A stretch of 58,725 nt of DNA from Clostridium sulfidigenes (GCF_000732635.1 NZ_JPMD01000005.1:1-58725); one strand, 5' to 3'. Positions 45,018 through 53,241 are shown, counted from the first letter of the stretch. A program made the numbers and translations. The notes: a model not told the origin generated them from the sequence alone.

Positions 45018-45371
45018 CTATTTTTCCTCCCTTAATTCATTTTTTTCATTCTCTAAAACCTCGCAAGTACAAATATTATTTATACTTCCTTCGGCTATTG
45101 ATTGACCAAGTTGAATAAGTTCTCTTATTCTTTCGTCAGAAATATAATAGTAGATATTCTTTCCATCCTTAATGAAGTTTACAAAATTACACCATTTCAA
45201 ACATTTTAACTGCATTGATATTAAACTTTGAGAGTACCCTAAATCTTCCGCCAGTTCACCTACATTTTTTTTACCGTTTAATAATGAAATAATAATTTGG
45301 TATCTTGTAGGATTAGACAATCCATGAAAAAACTTTGTATATGCTTCAATTTGTTCGTTTTTAATTTGCAT
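45018..45371 (-). CDS. ArsR/SmtB-family metal-responsive repressor, 117 aa
   Basis: Winged helix of the ArsR family: HGLSNPTRYQIIISLLNG, NVGELAEDLGYSQSLISMQLKCLKWCNFVNFIKDGKNIYYYI. The C-terminal region contains a Cys pair (NNICTCEV). The chosen start (45,371) is the ATG after GAGAGGTAATT; the longer open frame overlaps the upstream gene. A nearly perfect 15-bp inverted repeat in front of the operon (45,689-45,724) is the likely operator. It probably derepresses the operon when metal is present. Confidence 0.88.
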   Translation of the reverse strand: MQIKNEQIEAYTKFFHGLSNPTRYQIIISLLNGKKNVGELAEDLGYSQSLISMQLKCLKWCNFVNFIKDGKNIYYYISDERIRELIQLGQSIAEGSINNICTCEVLENEKNELREEK

Positions 45372-45373
45372 AA

Positions 45374-45670
45374 TTACCTCTCTAACAAGTATGAATATGT
45401 AATAAATCCAACAGATATTATCGTTGAAGTCCATAGAATAATTCTTGTACTTTTTGATGTATTCTTATTTTTTGCCATTAAGTAGTGAGCCATTCCAAGC
45501 ATTAATGCTGTTAGTATCATAAAAATGTTTTTATATCGAGAAATAATTGGTACAAAAGCAAGACCTAAACCACTCAAGCCTAAAACTGAAAGTAGTGGAA
45601 TACCTACACAACATATGGACGCAAGAAAAGATACGATAATTGAACCTACACCTAATATTTTTTCATTCAT
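45374..45670 (-). CDS. MerT-like small membrane metal transporter, 98 aa
   Basis: Three hydrophobic segments. The first contains the vicinal Cys pair SICCVGIPLL (residues about 19-28), the hallmark of MerT/MerC-type metal uptake proteins. AGGAG precedes the ATG. First gene of the operon with an ArsR regulator and an Fe-S metallochaperone. No mercuric reductase (merA) or MerP is present in the window, so the ion may not be mercury, or reduction may be encoded elsewhere. Confidence 0.75.
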   Translation of the reverse strand: MNEKILGVGSIIVSFLASICCVGIPLLSVLGLSGLGLAFVPIISRYKNIFMILTALMLGMAHYLMAKNKNTSKSTRIILWTSTIISVGFITYSYLLER

Positions 45671-45688
45671 ACTCTATTCTCCTATTTC

Positions 45689-45724
45689 ATATAAACATTT
45701 CAACATTTATTGATATGTTTATAT
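45689..45724 (-). promoter_or_regulatory. ArsR-type operator of the metal operon
   Basis: ATATAAACATTTCAA and TTGATATGTTTATAT (14 of 15 bases inverted-complementary) separated by 6 bp, 19 nt upstream of the merT-like start codon. Size and AT-rich palindromic form fit ArsR/SmtB sites. Confidence 0.7.
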
Positions 45725-45984
45725 TATCACAACTTAATTCTAAATGCAATAAGAAGAAATACAGTGTTTCTGACGCATTTATTTACAATCGTGACTTATC
45801 ACCTAAAATAAATTATACTGCTTAGTTATATGCAATTCAAAACAATTCTCAAAATGTTGAAAAATAGTTAATCTTGTATTCTTAATTCATATCATAATAC
45901 GATTTAACTATAAAACAAGAGCTTACACGTCAGTAAGCTCCTATCTTTTCTGATATTATAGGCAATATAACCTATGTCAAACCA
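45725..45984. other. Intergenic region with dispersed repeat
   Basis: Nothing coding is seen. Segments at 45,800-45,816 and 45,904-45,923 match the repeat at about 23,768-23,815. The terminator at 45,919-45,940 lies at its end. Confidence 0.4.
45919..45940 (-). terminator. Terminator of the replication-relaxation operon
   Basis: GAGCTTAC / GTAAGCTC stem; TTGTTTTATAG follows on the minus strand; 45 nt past the stop codon of the 45,985 gene. Confidence 0.7.
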
Positions 45985-46926
45985 TTAACTAAAAAATCTA
46001 TCAATATTTAGATTTTTCACTTTTAACTGTCCTATATTGAGAAAGTCTGATATGCGATAGCCTAAATTATCAATATTAACAACGATATTTTCTAATGACT
46101 CTAATATCTTGTTTAGCACACCTTCCCTATCCTTATTCGGTACACAGACTTGTATATTAATTTCAAATGCTCTATTAGCGAGTATTCCCATACCTGTTAT
46201 TACACCTAAGAAATCATTTATTTCTTTAATTACTCTTAATATGCCTTTTTCATTCAGTGAGGAATATATATCAAGTATAACAAAATCAAGAACTATCTTC
46301 TTTTTCTCAACTTTATAGCATATTAAATAAGTATTAAGGTGTTGTTCAAGGTCTATTAAATCTTTATAGTCTTTAGGACCATTATAAAATTCCCCGTCTT
46401 CAACTCTATTTAATTCATTAAAGATATTATTTTTAATTTCACTCTTCTTTATAGTTCCGTATAAAAACCATAAAAAGTATTTATAATTTAATTCCTTCTT
46501 TAGTATTAGTTCGTCAGCTATTATATCCTTTTGTACTTCACATATGAAAGCTGATTTCCTTAGAACTGTATCAGTAGCAGGTTTATATGCTTGTGCGTTC
46601 TCATTTTGCGTTATATACATTACCCCATTACGAGTTAACCTAACATATAAGTTTTTATTTATTTTAGTAATAATAATTAAGTCAAGTTTCTCCATTTCCC
46701 TTAAATCTTTCATTACAGCAGTCTTTTCCTTATTTGAATAGTAAATTATATGTTGCACGAACATATATCCTCTACCCAAGTAGTACATTAAATTTAAATA
46801 ATCTTTATAGTATAGGTCTGCATATACAAAAATAACAGGGTCAAGTGGGCTTAATGGAACAACTATTGAACTATTTTTTAGTTTTTCAGGTACATATTTT
46901 TTTATAATATTAGTTTGCTCTTTCAA
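45985..46926 (-). CDS. Element protein of unknown function, 313 aa
   Basis: TTG start with AGGAGG 9 nt upstream (TTGAAAGAGCAA); it overlaps the end of the 46,910 gene by 17 bp, so the two are translationally coupled. Residues 35-110 look like a winged helix (AVMKDLREMEKLDLIIITKI); the remainder is mixed alpha/beta (KKIVLDFVILDIYSSL, FEINIQVCVPNKDREG). The layout (DNA-binding head, alpha/beta body) parallels its partner, which is of the replication-relaxation type. Probably DNA processing or copy control of the element. Confidence 0.65.
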   Translation of the reverse strand: MKEQTNIIKKYVPEKLKNSSIVVPLSPLDPVIFVYADLYYKDYLNLMYYLGRGYMFVQHIIYYSNKEKTAVMKDLREMEKLDLIIITKINKNLYVRLTRNGVMYITQNENAQAYKPATDTVLRKSAFICEVQKDIIADELILKKELNYKYFLWFLYGTIKKSEIKNNIFNELNRVEDGEFYNGPKDYKDLIDLEQHLNTYLICYKVEKKKIVLDFVILDIYSSLNEKGILRVIKEINDFLGVITGMGILANRAFEINIQVCVPNKDREGVLNKILESLENIVVNIDNLGYRISDFLNIGQLKVKNLNIDRFFS

Positions 46927-47503
46927 AACTTATTTCCTCCTTTGGTATTTGTAATACTTCTGTTATAAATTCTATTTTAGCTTCTATTTCCTCAGCTCCA
47001 TAATTGTTAGTAACTACTTCTATAACTTCTATAGCTCTAATATTAATTTCAGTGTCTATTTCAATGGAATGTTTTAATATAATTGCGTCTGGCATACTCA
47101 TACTTTCAGTTATTTGTGAAGAAAATATTTCTCTTATATCTCCTTCCGTTTTCCAACAATCTCTGCTTTCAGTATCCAATTTCAAATACCTGTCTGCTAA
47201 TACTAAATCATGCTGTGGTGAAGTAGCCTTATAGAAGTTGTTAATAGATGTAATATTATTTTCTACATACTGCTTTCCCTTACCATTAAGTTGATAAACA
47301 TTAATTTGCTTGTCCTTTATTATTGCAGATGTACTTTTAATATAACCGTCTTTTTCTAAGTTCTTTAATCTTCTTTCATTTAGATTAATAAGGTTTTGAG
47401 CTTGTTCCTTTGAAACATATCCTGTTCTACTTAGAGCTTTTAACAATTCCTTATCATTATTTGTTATAGCTTTTATAGGGTTTCCAGATTTTCTTCCTCT
47501 CAT
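46910..47503 (-). CDS. Replication-relaxation-type (MobC-like) protein, 197 aa
   Basis: Residues 1-75 form a winged helix (ELLKALSRTGYVSKEQAQNLINLNERRLKNLEKDGYI). The rest is an endonuclease-like alpha/beta domain (PDAIILKHSIEIDTEINIRAIEVIEV) as in the Replic_Relax family of Firmicute plasmids and ICEs. AAAGGAG precedes the start. It lies directly downstream of the structured region 47,546-47,885, which may be its leader RNA or the element's origin. Confidence 0.72.
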   Translation of the reverse strand: MRGRKSGNPIKAITNNDKELLKALSRTGYVSKEQAQNLINLNERRLKNLEKDGYIKSTSAIIKDKQINVYQLNGKGKQYVENNITSINNFYKATSPQHDLVLADRYLKLDTESRDCWKTEGDIREIFSSQITESMSMPDAIILKHSIEIDTEINIRAIEVIEVVTNNYGAEEIEAKIEFITEVLQIPKEEISFERAN

Positions 47504-48297
47504 TTAACTTTCTCCTTTGTTTTTATTTTGCAGTAGGTATCAGCAGGGGGAAGAGCTTTATAGCGTTAAGAAAACTAAATTAAAAAAACAGGTTATTTTC
47601 TCCTTAGAGAAAATGTTCTGTGGTTGCCCTAATGGGCAATTTTTAATTAAGTTTTTAGCGTTCAATTACTAACATTGTTGTAAAACAATGTTTAGAAAAA
47701 TAGTTGAAAATGAACTTGTGAATTTTCAATCTTATTTTTCGTGCAATTGATTAAAGGTCTTCCCCCCTATAAACATTTAGGTTTTAGCTGTACTATTTAC
47801 GATTGTTCTGCAATACATAAACTGGCTTTTGTAATATTGCTGATATAGGATTAATACTTCATTACAGAATCCTAATTGTTTATAGAGAATAATATATTAT
47901 AGATTAAAGTAAAAAATATATAACATCCATAGACTGTATAATGATTTTAAATAAATCACCTTAGCCATCAATAAATTTATGTTATTATTTCTTACAAAAT
48001 TGGTACATCACAATGATTTTATTGAATAAAAGTCCTTATACAATTAACTCAGGTGCTTATTATATAGGAAGGTCTATATTTAATGTTCTATTATTTAAAA
48101 TTAAGACAAGTATGATTATTTATGACACGTTGGTTTCTATATAAAGCAAAAGCTTAACACTATATTGAATTGTAGAAATTCTAATCGTCTAATGGCTGTA
48201 ACAATATATATTATTTTCTTCAGGCATAATTTACAAATCTAAAGACCGTATAACGTAGAAAAATCAAGGCTTTACGATACATAAAACCTTGATTTTT
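47504..48297. other. Long intergenic region of the element
   Basis: About 790 nt without a gene between two minus-strand operons. It holds the structured region 47,546-47,885. The right half (47,890-48,250) is AT-rich with no convincing ORF or repeat, and a terminator for the primase gene is at its right edge. Confidence 0.6.
47546..47885 (-). ncRNA. Large structured RNA or origin, two multibranched domains
   Basis: Domain I is closed by GGGGGAAGA/TCTTCCCCC plus CTTTA/TAAAG (47,546-47,560 with 47,752-47,766). Inside are a 16-bp stem with one mismatch (47,571-47,586 with 47,640-47,655) holding hairpins ATTTTCTC/GAGAAAAT and TTGCCC/GGGCAA. A second arm has AACATTGTT/AACAATGTT and a two-part stem GAAAAATA..TTGAAAAT / ATTTTCAA..TATTTTTC. 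Domain II is closed by CTATAAACA/TGTTTATAG (47,767-47,775 with 47,877-47,885) with two hairpins. A minus-strand TATAAT at 47,901-47,896 would start an RNA at its edge. A DNA origin is the alternative. Confidence 0.5.
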
Positions 48298-48300
48298 CTA
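48256..48300 (-). terminator. Terminator of the primase-like gene
   Basis: A 14-bp perfect stem (48,256-48,269 with 48,287-48,300; AAATCAAGG / CCTTGATTT core). Its first bases overlap the stop codon of the primase gene. Confidence 0.8.
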
Positions 48301-50076
48301 AGATATTTCTTGTAATTTTTGGTATTTGAACTTTAATACCTGGCTGTGATTAACAAAATACTTCTTTATTTCTTCTTTACTGAGAACTTTGGCACACATC
48401 ATTTCAAAATTGACATAAGTTACTTTACAATTTTTATTTTCATCTTTTCCACATAAGAGTTTATAACTTTTATCACCTTTACTAACCTTTAGTTTATAAA
48501 CTAAGGTGTAAATATTAGGTAAATTTCTACATTCCATTGACTCTTCATCTCTTTCACCTTTTCTAACAAAAATAATCTTATTTAACTTTTCTAATTCTTG
48601 TAATCCCTTATTTATCGTCTTCCCATCAATATTTAATAGCCCTCTTATCCTTTCATATTTCATGAAGAATTGATTAGTGTTCTTGTCCCCATACAACTTA
48701 AAATGAGCAAACATAACAAAATATAACTTTCTAAGAGGTTTTTCTTTTACGGTGAGGATTTCAAGAATTTCATCCTTTGTAAATGTTAAATCTTTGAGTC
48801 CTGTTGCAATTCTATACTTATTGGCTGTATCAGAATAATAAATTGTTTTTATCAATGATTTTATTTCTTTTATATTTTCATCAATACTTGTGGTAAATTT
48901 ATGTTTTTTGTCGGATGAAAAATTTATTAAAAACCTTTCATTTTCTTCTGCTGTCATTCCCTCGGATTTATTCAGTACAGCTATTTGAAGCAAAGTTTTA
49001 TTCCTCTGTTTAGCTTCAATAGGTTTATCTAACTTTGTCTTAATAGAAGCATTTATTTCATCTATATTATTTGCAAAAGCCTGTACATTAATTTCTTGTG
49101 TTAATTCCTTAAATTCTTCAAAGGTATTATTGTCTATATCATGTTTAAAAGTTATATCTTCTTCAAAGTCGTTTATTATTTCTAATACCTTTTTATTATC
49201 AATCTTCTGCATACTTAGAATTTTTTCCAAGGTGTCAATTTCACACCCGTACTGGTTTATTAAGAAACAATAATTGCCTTTACCTTTCTCTTGTCTATTC
49301 TCCCAGTCTTCCCAGGTATTTATTTTTTTATATTCAACTGTATTCTTTCTATTTATAGAAAAAGGAAGTTTAACTCCTTGGTCTGATATTCCTCTTGCTT
49401 CAATAACATCTGCTCCATTTTCTCTTTTTATATTCAATAAATTAGATTCTCTAAGTATTATGTTAAATAATTTCTTTAATCTCTGTTTTGATATTGGATA
49501 ATTAAAAAATATAGTTATATGGTAGCCTTTATTACCACTGTAACTTAACAATATTTCATTATCTTCAATTTCATGGCACCTAAGATTATTATATATGCTC
49601 TCTACATAATCCAAATTATCTTCATCAATATCAAATGTTAGAAAAGAAGATTTTTCACTTGGGCTATATATTCCTACCGTTGTTTCCTGACTTAAATGTT
49701 TCATTATATCAGATTTACAAAAAGGAAATGGTCTTGTATTGTTAAGTTTTATAAGCTTATTCCACTGCATAGCTTGTTTCTCAGCTTTTTCTATTTCAGT
49801 ATCTAAACAATTCTTACCCATAGCATATTTAGTAATCCATCCGTATTCCCTGCTATTAGTTAGTAGCACCTGTTCAATATATTTATTACTACATGGTCTA
49901 TAGAAGTTCCAAATAAACTCCGTAACAACCTGCACATAGTATTTATCCTTTTTATATTCCTTCAAATAATCAATGTAAGCAACATTATGCTTCTTTAAAT
50001 GATTTGCAGTAATTTTCTTTTGTTCTTCATTACAATATGGACATTTAACCAAATCTATCTTCTTTCTGTTTCTCAT
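48298..50076 (-). CDS. Archaeo-eukaryotic primase-like protein with N-terminal zinc knuckle, 592 aa
   Basis: Residues 8-45 contain VKCPYCNEEQKKITANHLKKH, a C-x2-C..H-x3-H zinc site like that of Ros/MucR proteins. Residues about 130-310 show the AEP primase signature in order: SFLTFDIDEDN (hhhDhDE), LLSYSGNKGYHITIFF (SGxKGxH), and VIEARGISDQGVKLPFSI. The C-terminal half is helical, with a possible winged helix near 490-545. No helicase domain is fused. It resembles the AEP group of TOTE-type elements and plasmid replicases and is probably the replication initiator of the element. Hardly any Shine-Dalgarno sequence precedes the ATG. Confidence 0.72.
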   Translation of the reverse strand: MRNRKKIDLVKCPYCNEEQKKITANHLKKHNVAYIDYLKEYKKDKYYVQVVTEFIWNFYRPCSNKYIEQVLLTNSREYGWITKYAMGKNCLDTEIEKAEKQAMQWNKLIKLNNTRPFPFCKSDIMKHLSQETTVGIYSPSEKSSFLTFDIDEDNLDYVESIYNNLRCHEIEDNEILLSYSGNKGYHITIFFNYPISKQRLKKLFNIILRESNLLNIKRENGADVIEARGISDQGVKLPFSINRKNTVEYKKINTWEDWENRQEKGKGNYCFLINQYGCEIDTLEKILSMQKIDNKKVLEIINDFEEDITFKHDIDNNTFEEFKELTQEINVQAFANNIDEINASIKTKLDKPIEAKQRNKTLLQIAVLNKSEGMTAEENERFLINFSSDKKHKFTTSIDENIKEIKSLIKTIYYSDTANKYRIATGLKDLTFTKDEILEILTVKEKPLRKLYFVMFAHFKLYGDKNTNQFFMKYERIRGLLNIDGKTINKGLQELEKLNKIIFVRKGERDEESMECRNLPNIYTLVYKLKVSKGDKSYKLLCGKDENKNCKVTYVNFEMMCAKVLSKEEIKKYFVNHSQVLKFKYQKLQEIS

Positions 50077-50473
50077 TATTAAATGTGTTTTTTAATTCCA
50101 CATTTCGAGTTAACCTTACATGATAGATGGTTAATATCTTACATATTCACTTTAAATAGTCTTATTAAGTCTAATACCGTAATTTACTGTAAAAGCCTCT
50201 TTAATTAAATAGCATTAAACAATTCCTCAAATACTCGAACAATATAAAACCATTTCTATAATTACTTATTTTATATTATCAATATATATCTTAGAGCTAT
50301 ATCAATTCTTAATGTCAATATCTAACGTTTATTATAAAACCCAGTATTTTCAATGCTTCTACTGGGGTAAAGCACTGTTCGACAGTTAATCTGTTTACTT
50401 AAATCCCTAAAACTTATAATATAAAATCACAAATTGCAATTTGAATAAACAGAAGTTGAAAGGAAATAATTTA
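50077..50473. other. Divergent region between primase and integrase units
   Basis: About 400 nt, AT-rich. Two hairpins stand out: CCCAGTA/TACTGGG at 50,340-50,366 and ACTGT-tcg-ACAGT at 50,374-50,386. A TATAAT-like box near 50,417 may serve the small ORF and integrase. No gene is seen. Confidence 0.5.
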
Positions 50474-50632
50474 ATGACCATAGAAAGAGTATTTAATGAA
50501 AATAGTAATGTAAATCTTATAGATATAATTAATTCTTTAATTGCTGAAAATATTGACAATTGTATAGAAGAATACTACAATTCTAAACAGGTAAACTTCA
50601 CTACATCTCATAATGAAAAAGGAGATATTTAA
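50474..50632 (+). CDS. Small element protein, 52 aa
   Basis: ATG at 50,474 with AAAGGAAAT upstream; an earlier in-frame TTG at 50,441 is less likely. Acidic, helical (LIDIINSLIAENIDNCIEEYYNSK), no recognisable domain. It ends 2 nt before the recombinase start, so it is translated together with it. Possibly a directionality or regulatory factor; unproven. Confidence 0.6.
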   Translation: MTIERVFNENSNVNLIDIINSLIAENIDNCIEEYYNSKQVNFTTSHNEKGDI

Positions 50633-50634
50633 TT

Positions 50635-52161
50635 ATGAGATGTGCAATATATATAAGAGTATCCACTAACAGAGAGGAACAGAAAACTTCCTTAACTAAT
50701 CAAAGAGACTTATTTGAAAAGTATGTCCAAGAAAAAGGTTGGGATATATACGACTTCTATGTAGACGTAGAATCTGGAACTAAAGCTAAAAGAGAAAACC
50801 TTCAAAGATTAATTGAAGACGCTAAGTCTAAAAAATTTGATGTTATTCTTGCAAAGGAACTTTCACGTTTAGCCCGTAACGGTGAACTTTCATATCAAAT
50901 TAAAAATATTGCAGAGAACAATAAAGTTCATATAATCACCTTGGATAATGCAATAAATACCCTTGATGGTAATACAAATATGTTTGGTATGTATGCGTGG
51001 TTATATGAACAAGAATCTCAACGAATTAGCATTAGAATGAAGTCTGCATTTAAAACCAAAGCTCAAAATGGGTGCTTCAAAGGCTCTTTTGCTCCTTATG
51101 GCTACTATATAAAGGATAAAAAGCTCTATGTCAGTGAAGATAACACGCCAAGTATAGTAAAAAGAATATTTAAAGATTATTTATCTGGAAAAGGCTTTGA
51201 CAGAATAGCAAGAGAGCTTTACGAGGAAGATATTCCAACTCCTGGACAAGTAGCAGGGAAATCAGACGCTACTGGTAAATGGCATGGTTCATCTGTGAGG
51301 TCCATCTTAGAGAACCCTCACTATACAGGTGATTTAATTCAAGGTAGAAGTGAAACAGTAAGCGTTACTACTAACAGACGTAATCAAAAGGATAAAGAAG
51401 AGTATATTATAGTTAGAGATACACATGAAGCTATAATAACAAGAACCGATTTTAAAGCTGTTCAACAACTAATCGACTCTCGAAAAAAAATTAGACCAAA
51501 GCAAAATATTCACCTGTTTACTAACATTCTATTTTGTGCAGATTGTGGACATGGTATGCACTTTAAGAAAAATAGAAAGGGATATGTATGTGGGAGCTTC
51601 AACAAACATGGTAAAAAGGCTTGTACCGACCATATTATTAGAGAAACTGAACTTGCTAATGCAATATTAGCTGATATTAAATTCATGCTATCTAATATTA
51701 AGAATGAGAAAGTTATTGCTGAAATAGAAAAGAAGGTTACTTCTCAAAAGAAGAAGTTAGAAAAAGAGCTTAAAAATTATACTAAAGAAATAGAGAGCTT
51801 AACGATTAAAAAGAATAAAGCATTAAGTAAGTTCATAAATGATGAAATATCAAAAGAAGATTATGATACCTTCAAATCTTCAATAGATTTTAAAATTAAG
51901 GAACTTACAAAAAAAGAACAAGAATATAAAACACTTATTGCTGAAAAATTTGACACAAACCTTTTAAATGAATTAGATGGACTAAAAGAAAAAATTATTG
52001 ACTTAAAAGAACTTACTCCAGAAATCTTAAATAGATTTGTGGAACGTATAGAAGTTAAAGCAGATGGAACTCCGAAAATCTTTTATAGATTCTCGGAGTC
52101 ATCCATTTATTTTTCAGCTTTTTTTATCAACGCACAGCACTCCACATGCGGAGTATCTTAA
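50635..52161 (+). CDS. Large serine recombinase (integrase), 508 aa
   Basis: N-terminal resolvase domain with catalytic Ser10 in YIRVSTNREEQ and the LAKELSRLARNG segment near 78. The recombinase domain (about 165-260) has IVKRIFKDYLSGKGFDRIARELYEE. A zinc ribbon CADCGHGMHF..YVCG..CTDH spans about 301-330, then a long coiled coil (345-470). AAAGGAG precedes the ATG. Its last codons lie across the attR core, so the final residues (GVS) come from the flank in the integrated state. It catalyses integration and excision of the 7.8-kb element. Confidence 0.93.
   Translation: MRCAIYIRVSTNREEQKTSLTNQRDLFEKYVQEKGWDIYDFYVDVESGTKAKRENLQRLIEDAKSKKFDVILAKELSRLARNGELSYQIKNIAENNKVHIITLDNAINTLDGNTNMFGMYAWLYEQESQRISIRMKSAFKTKAQNGCFKGSFAPYGYYIKDKKLYVSEDNTPSIVKRIFKDYLSGKGFDRIARELYEEDIPTPGQVAGKSDATGKWHGSSVRSILENPHYTGDLIQGRSETVSVTTNRRNQKDKEEYIIVRDTHEAIITRTDFKAVQQLIDSRKKIRPKQNIHLFTNILFCADCGHGMHFKKNRKGYVCGSFNKHGKKACTDHIIRETELANAILADIKFMLSNIKNEKVIAEIEKKVTSQKKKLEKELKNYTKEIESLTIKKNKALSKFINDEISKEDYDTFKSSIDFKIKELTKKEQEYKTLIAEKFDTNLLNELDGLKEKIIDLKELTPEILNRFVERIEVKADGTPKIFYRFSESSIYFSAFFINAQHSTCGVS
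52135..52153. other. Right attachment site (attR) of the serine-recombinase element
   Basis: CAGCACTCCACATGCGGAG. It shares CTCCACATG with attL in direct orientation, and CAGCACTC is the inverted match of GAGTGCTG in attL. The site lies within the 3' end of the recombinase gene, the usual position. Confidence 0.7.
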
Positions 52162-52325
52162 AATAATATCTCATATTATAATTTAGAATAATCCTAAATC
52201 ACTTATCATACATTATAAACAGTACTATTTAAGGAAATTCAATCCTTTATTGAAACTTATAATATTTTATAATTATTTAATGTAATTTGTGTATGGGCAA
52301 CAAATTGGCAACAATGTAGCCAACA

Positions 52326-52357
52326 AACAGACTAAGTTTTAACTTCCTTAGTCTGTT
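52326..52357. terminator. Bidirectional terminator between integrase and adenine methyltransferase
   Basis: Perfect 11-bp stem AACAGACTAAG / CTTAGTCTGTT between convergent genes. Just upstream, GGGCAACAAATTGGCAACAA resembles sequences flanking phage or ICE tyrosine integrases and may be an old att scar. Confidence 0.75.
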
Positions 52358-52421
52358 ATTCTACATAAACAAACATTATAAAAGCTATGACTAGTGCTTA
52401 TATAAAATAATCCTCTCTCCT

Positions 52422-53180
52422 CTAATCATAGTTTGTTATTATTAATTCTTTATATTTACCTCTAGATTTTTTCTCTTTACCCACAGAGTAATTTACCTGT
52501 ACTTCTTTTATATTAAATCCATTATACCATTCACGTACCTTTACATGATCATTAATGGTTAATAAAAATTTGCCTTTAATATTTTTTAGTTTATCTCTTA
52601 ATATTATATGTTCCTCTTCCTCAAACTTATTTCCATATCCACAAGTCTCAAAGTAAGGAGGATCACAAAAGAAAAAACTATACTCTCTATCATATTTATC
52701 TATTATCCTTGTAAAGTCCAAGTTTTCCGCATATGTATTTTTTAATCTTTCTGATAGCTCATCTAATACATTTTTATAAAATATGTGTTGAGATGGCTTT
52801 CCAACTGTAGAATATCCATAAACACAACCTTTTCCTGCAAAACTTTGAGTTATAGTATATAAAAATCTGACTGCTCTATTTATTTCTGTAAGATATTCTA
52901 AATTTAAATGCTTGTACTCTTCAAATATATCTCTTCCTGAAAACTCAAATTCGAGCTGTCTTTCTATTTCAGGTGCATGATATTTAATCATCTTATATAG
53001 ATTTATAAGCTCCTTATCTATATCATTTATTATTTCTGTTTTACTAGGTTGTTTTCCAAAATAAACCCATCCGGCTCCAAAGAATAACTCTATATAACAT
53101 TTATGATCTGGCATCATTTCTATTATTGTTTTTCGCAATCTAGACTTTCCTCCAACCCTACATATTGGTGGTTTTAACAT
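52422..53180 (-). CDS. D12-class N6-adenine DNA methyltransferase, 252 aa
   Basis: Dam-type (MethyltransfD12) enzyme: SAM site CRVGGKSRLR near the N-terminus (the FxGGK element), IELFFGAGWVYFG near 30-42, and catalytic FFCDPPYFETCG near 170. The length is typical. AAAGGTAGTG precedes the ATG. A LexA-like box sits in the promoter spacer, suggesting damage-induced expression. It lies at the cargo end of the prophage without a restriction partner, so it is probably an orphan protective methylase. Confidence 0.9.
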   Translation of the reverse strand: MLKPPICRVGGKSRLRKTIIEMMPDHKCYIELFFGAGWVYFGKQPSKTEIINDIDKELINLYKMIKYHAPEIERQLEFEFSGRDIFEEYKHLNLEYLTEINRAVRFLYTITQSFAGKGCVYGYSTVGKPSQHIFYKNVLDELSERLKNTYAENLDFTRIIDKYDREYSFFFCDPPYFETCGYGNKFEEEEHIILRDKLKNIKGKFLLTINDHVKVREWYNGFNIKEVQVNYSVGKEKKSRGKYKELIITNYD

Positions 53181-53212
53181 ATTATCACTACCTTTACATT
53201 AAATATACTCTT

Positions 53213-53241
53213 ATTATAGCGAACATATTTTCGTATGTAAA
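53213..53241 (-). promoter_or_regulatory. Promoter with LexA-like (SOS) box upstream of the adenine methyltransferase
   Basis: Minus-strand TTTACA (53,241-53,236), 17 nt, TATAAT (53,218-53,213). The spacer contains CGAAAATATGTTCG (53,233-53,220), one base from a perfect match to the Gram-positive LexA consensus CGAAC-N4-GTTCG. Confidence 0.6.

Larger units (their letters stand above)
44349..52148. mobile_element. Integrated serine-recombinase element, about 7.8 kb
   Basis: Bounded by attL and attR with core CTCCACATG. Gene content: metal operon (44,523-45,670), two genes of replication-relaxation type (45,985-47,503), a structured region (47,546-47,885), a primase-like gene (48,298-50,076), a small ORF and a large serine recombinase whose stop codon lies across attR. 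There are no conjugation genes, so it would be mobilised or spread as a circle with autonomous replication functions. Rejoining the ends gives a palindromic attP; rejoining the flanks gives a palindromic attB. Confidence 0.7.

Noticed and set aside
45985..47503. Plus-strand frames opposite the two element genes (46109-46318, 46544-46741, 47004-47234)
   Set aside because: They are antisense shadows without translation signals.
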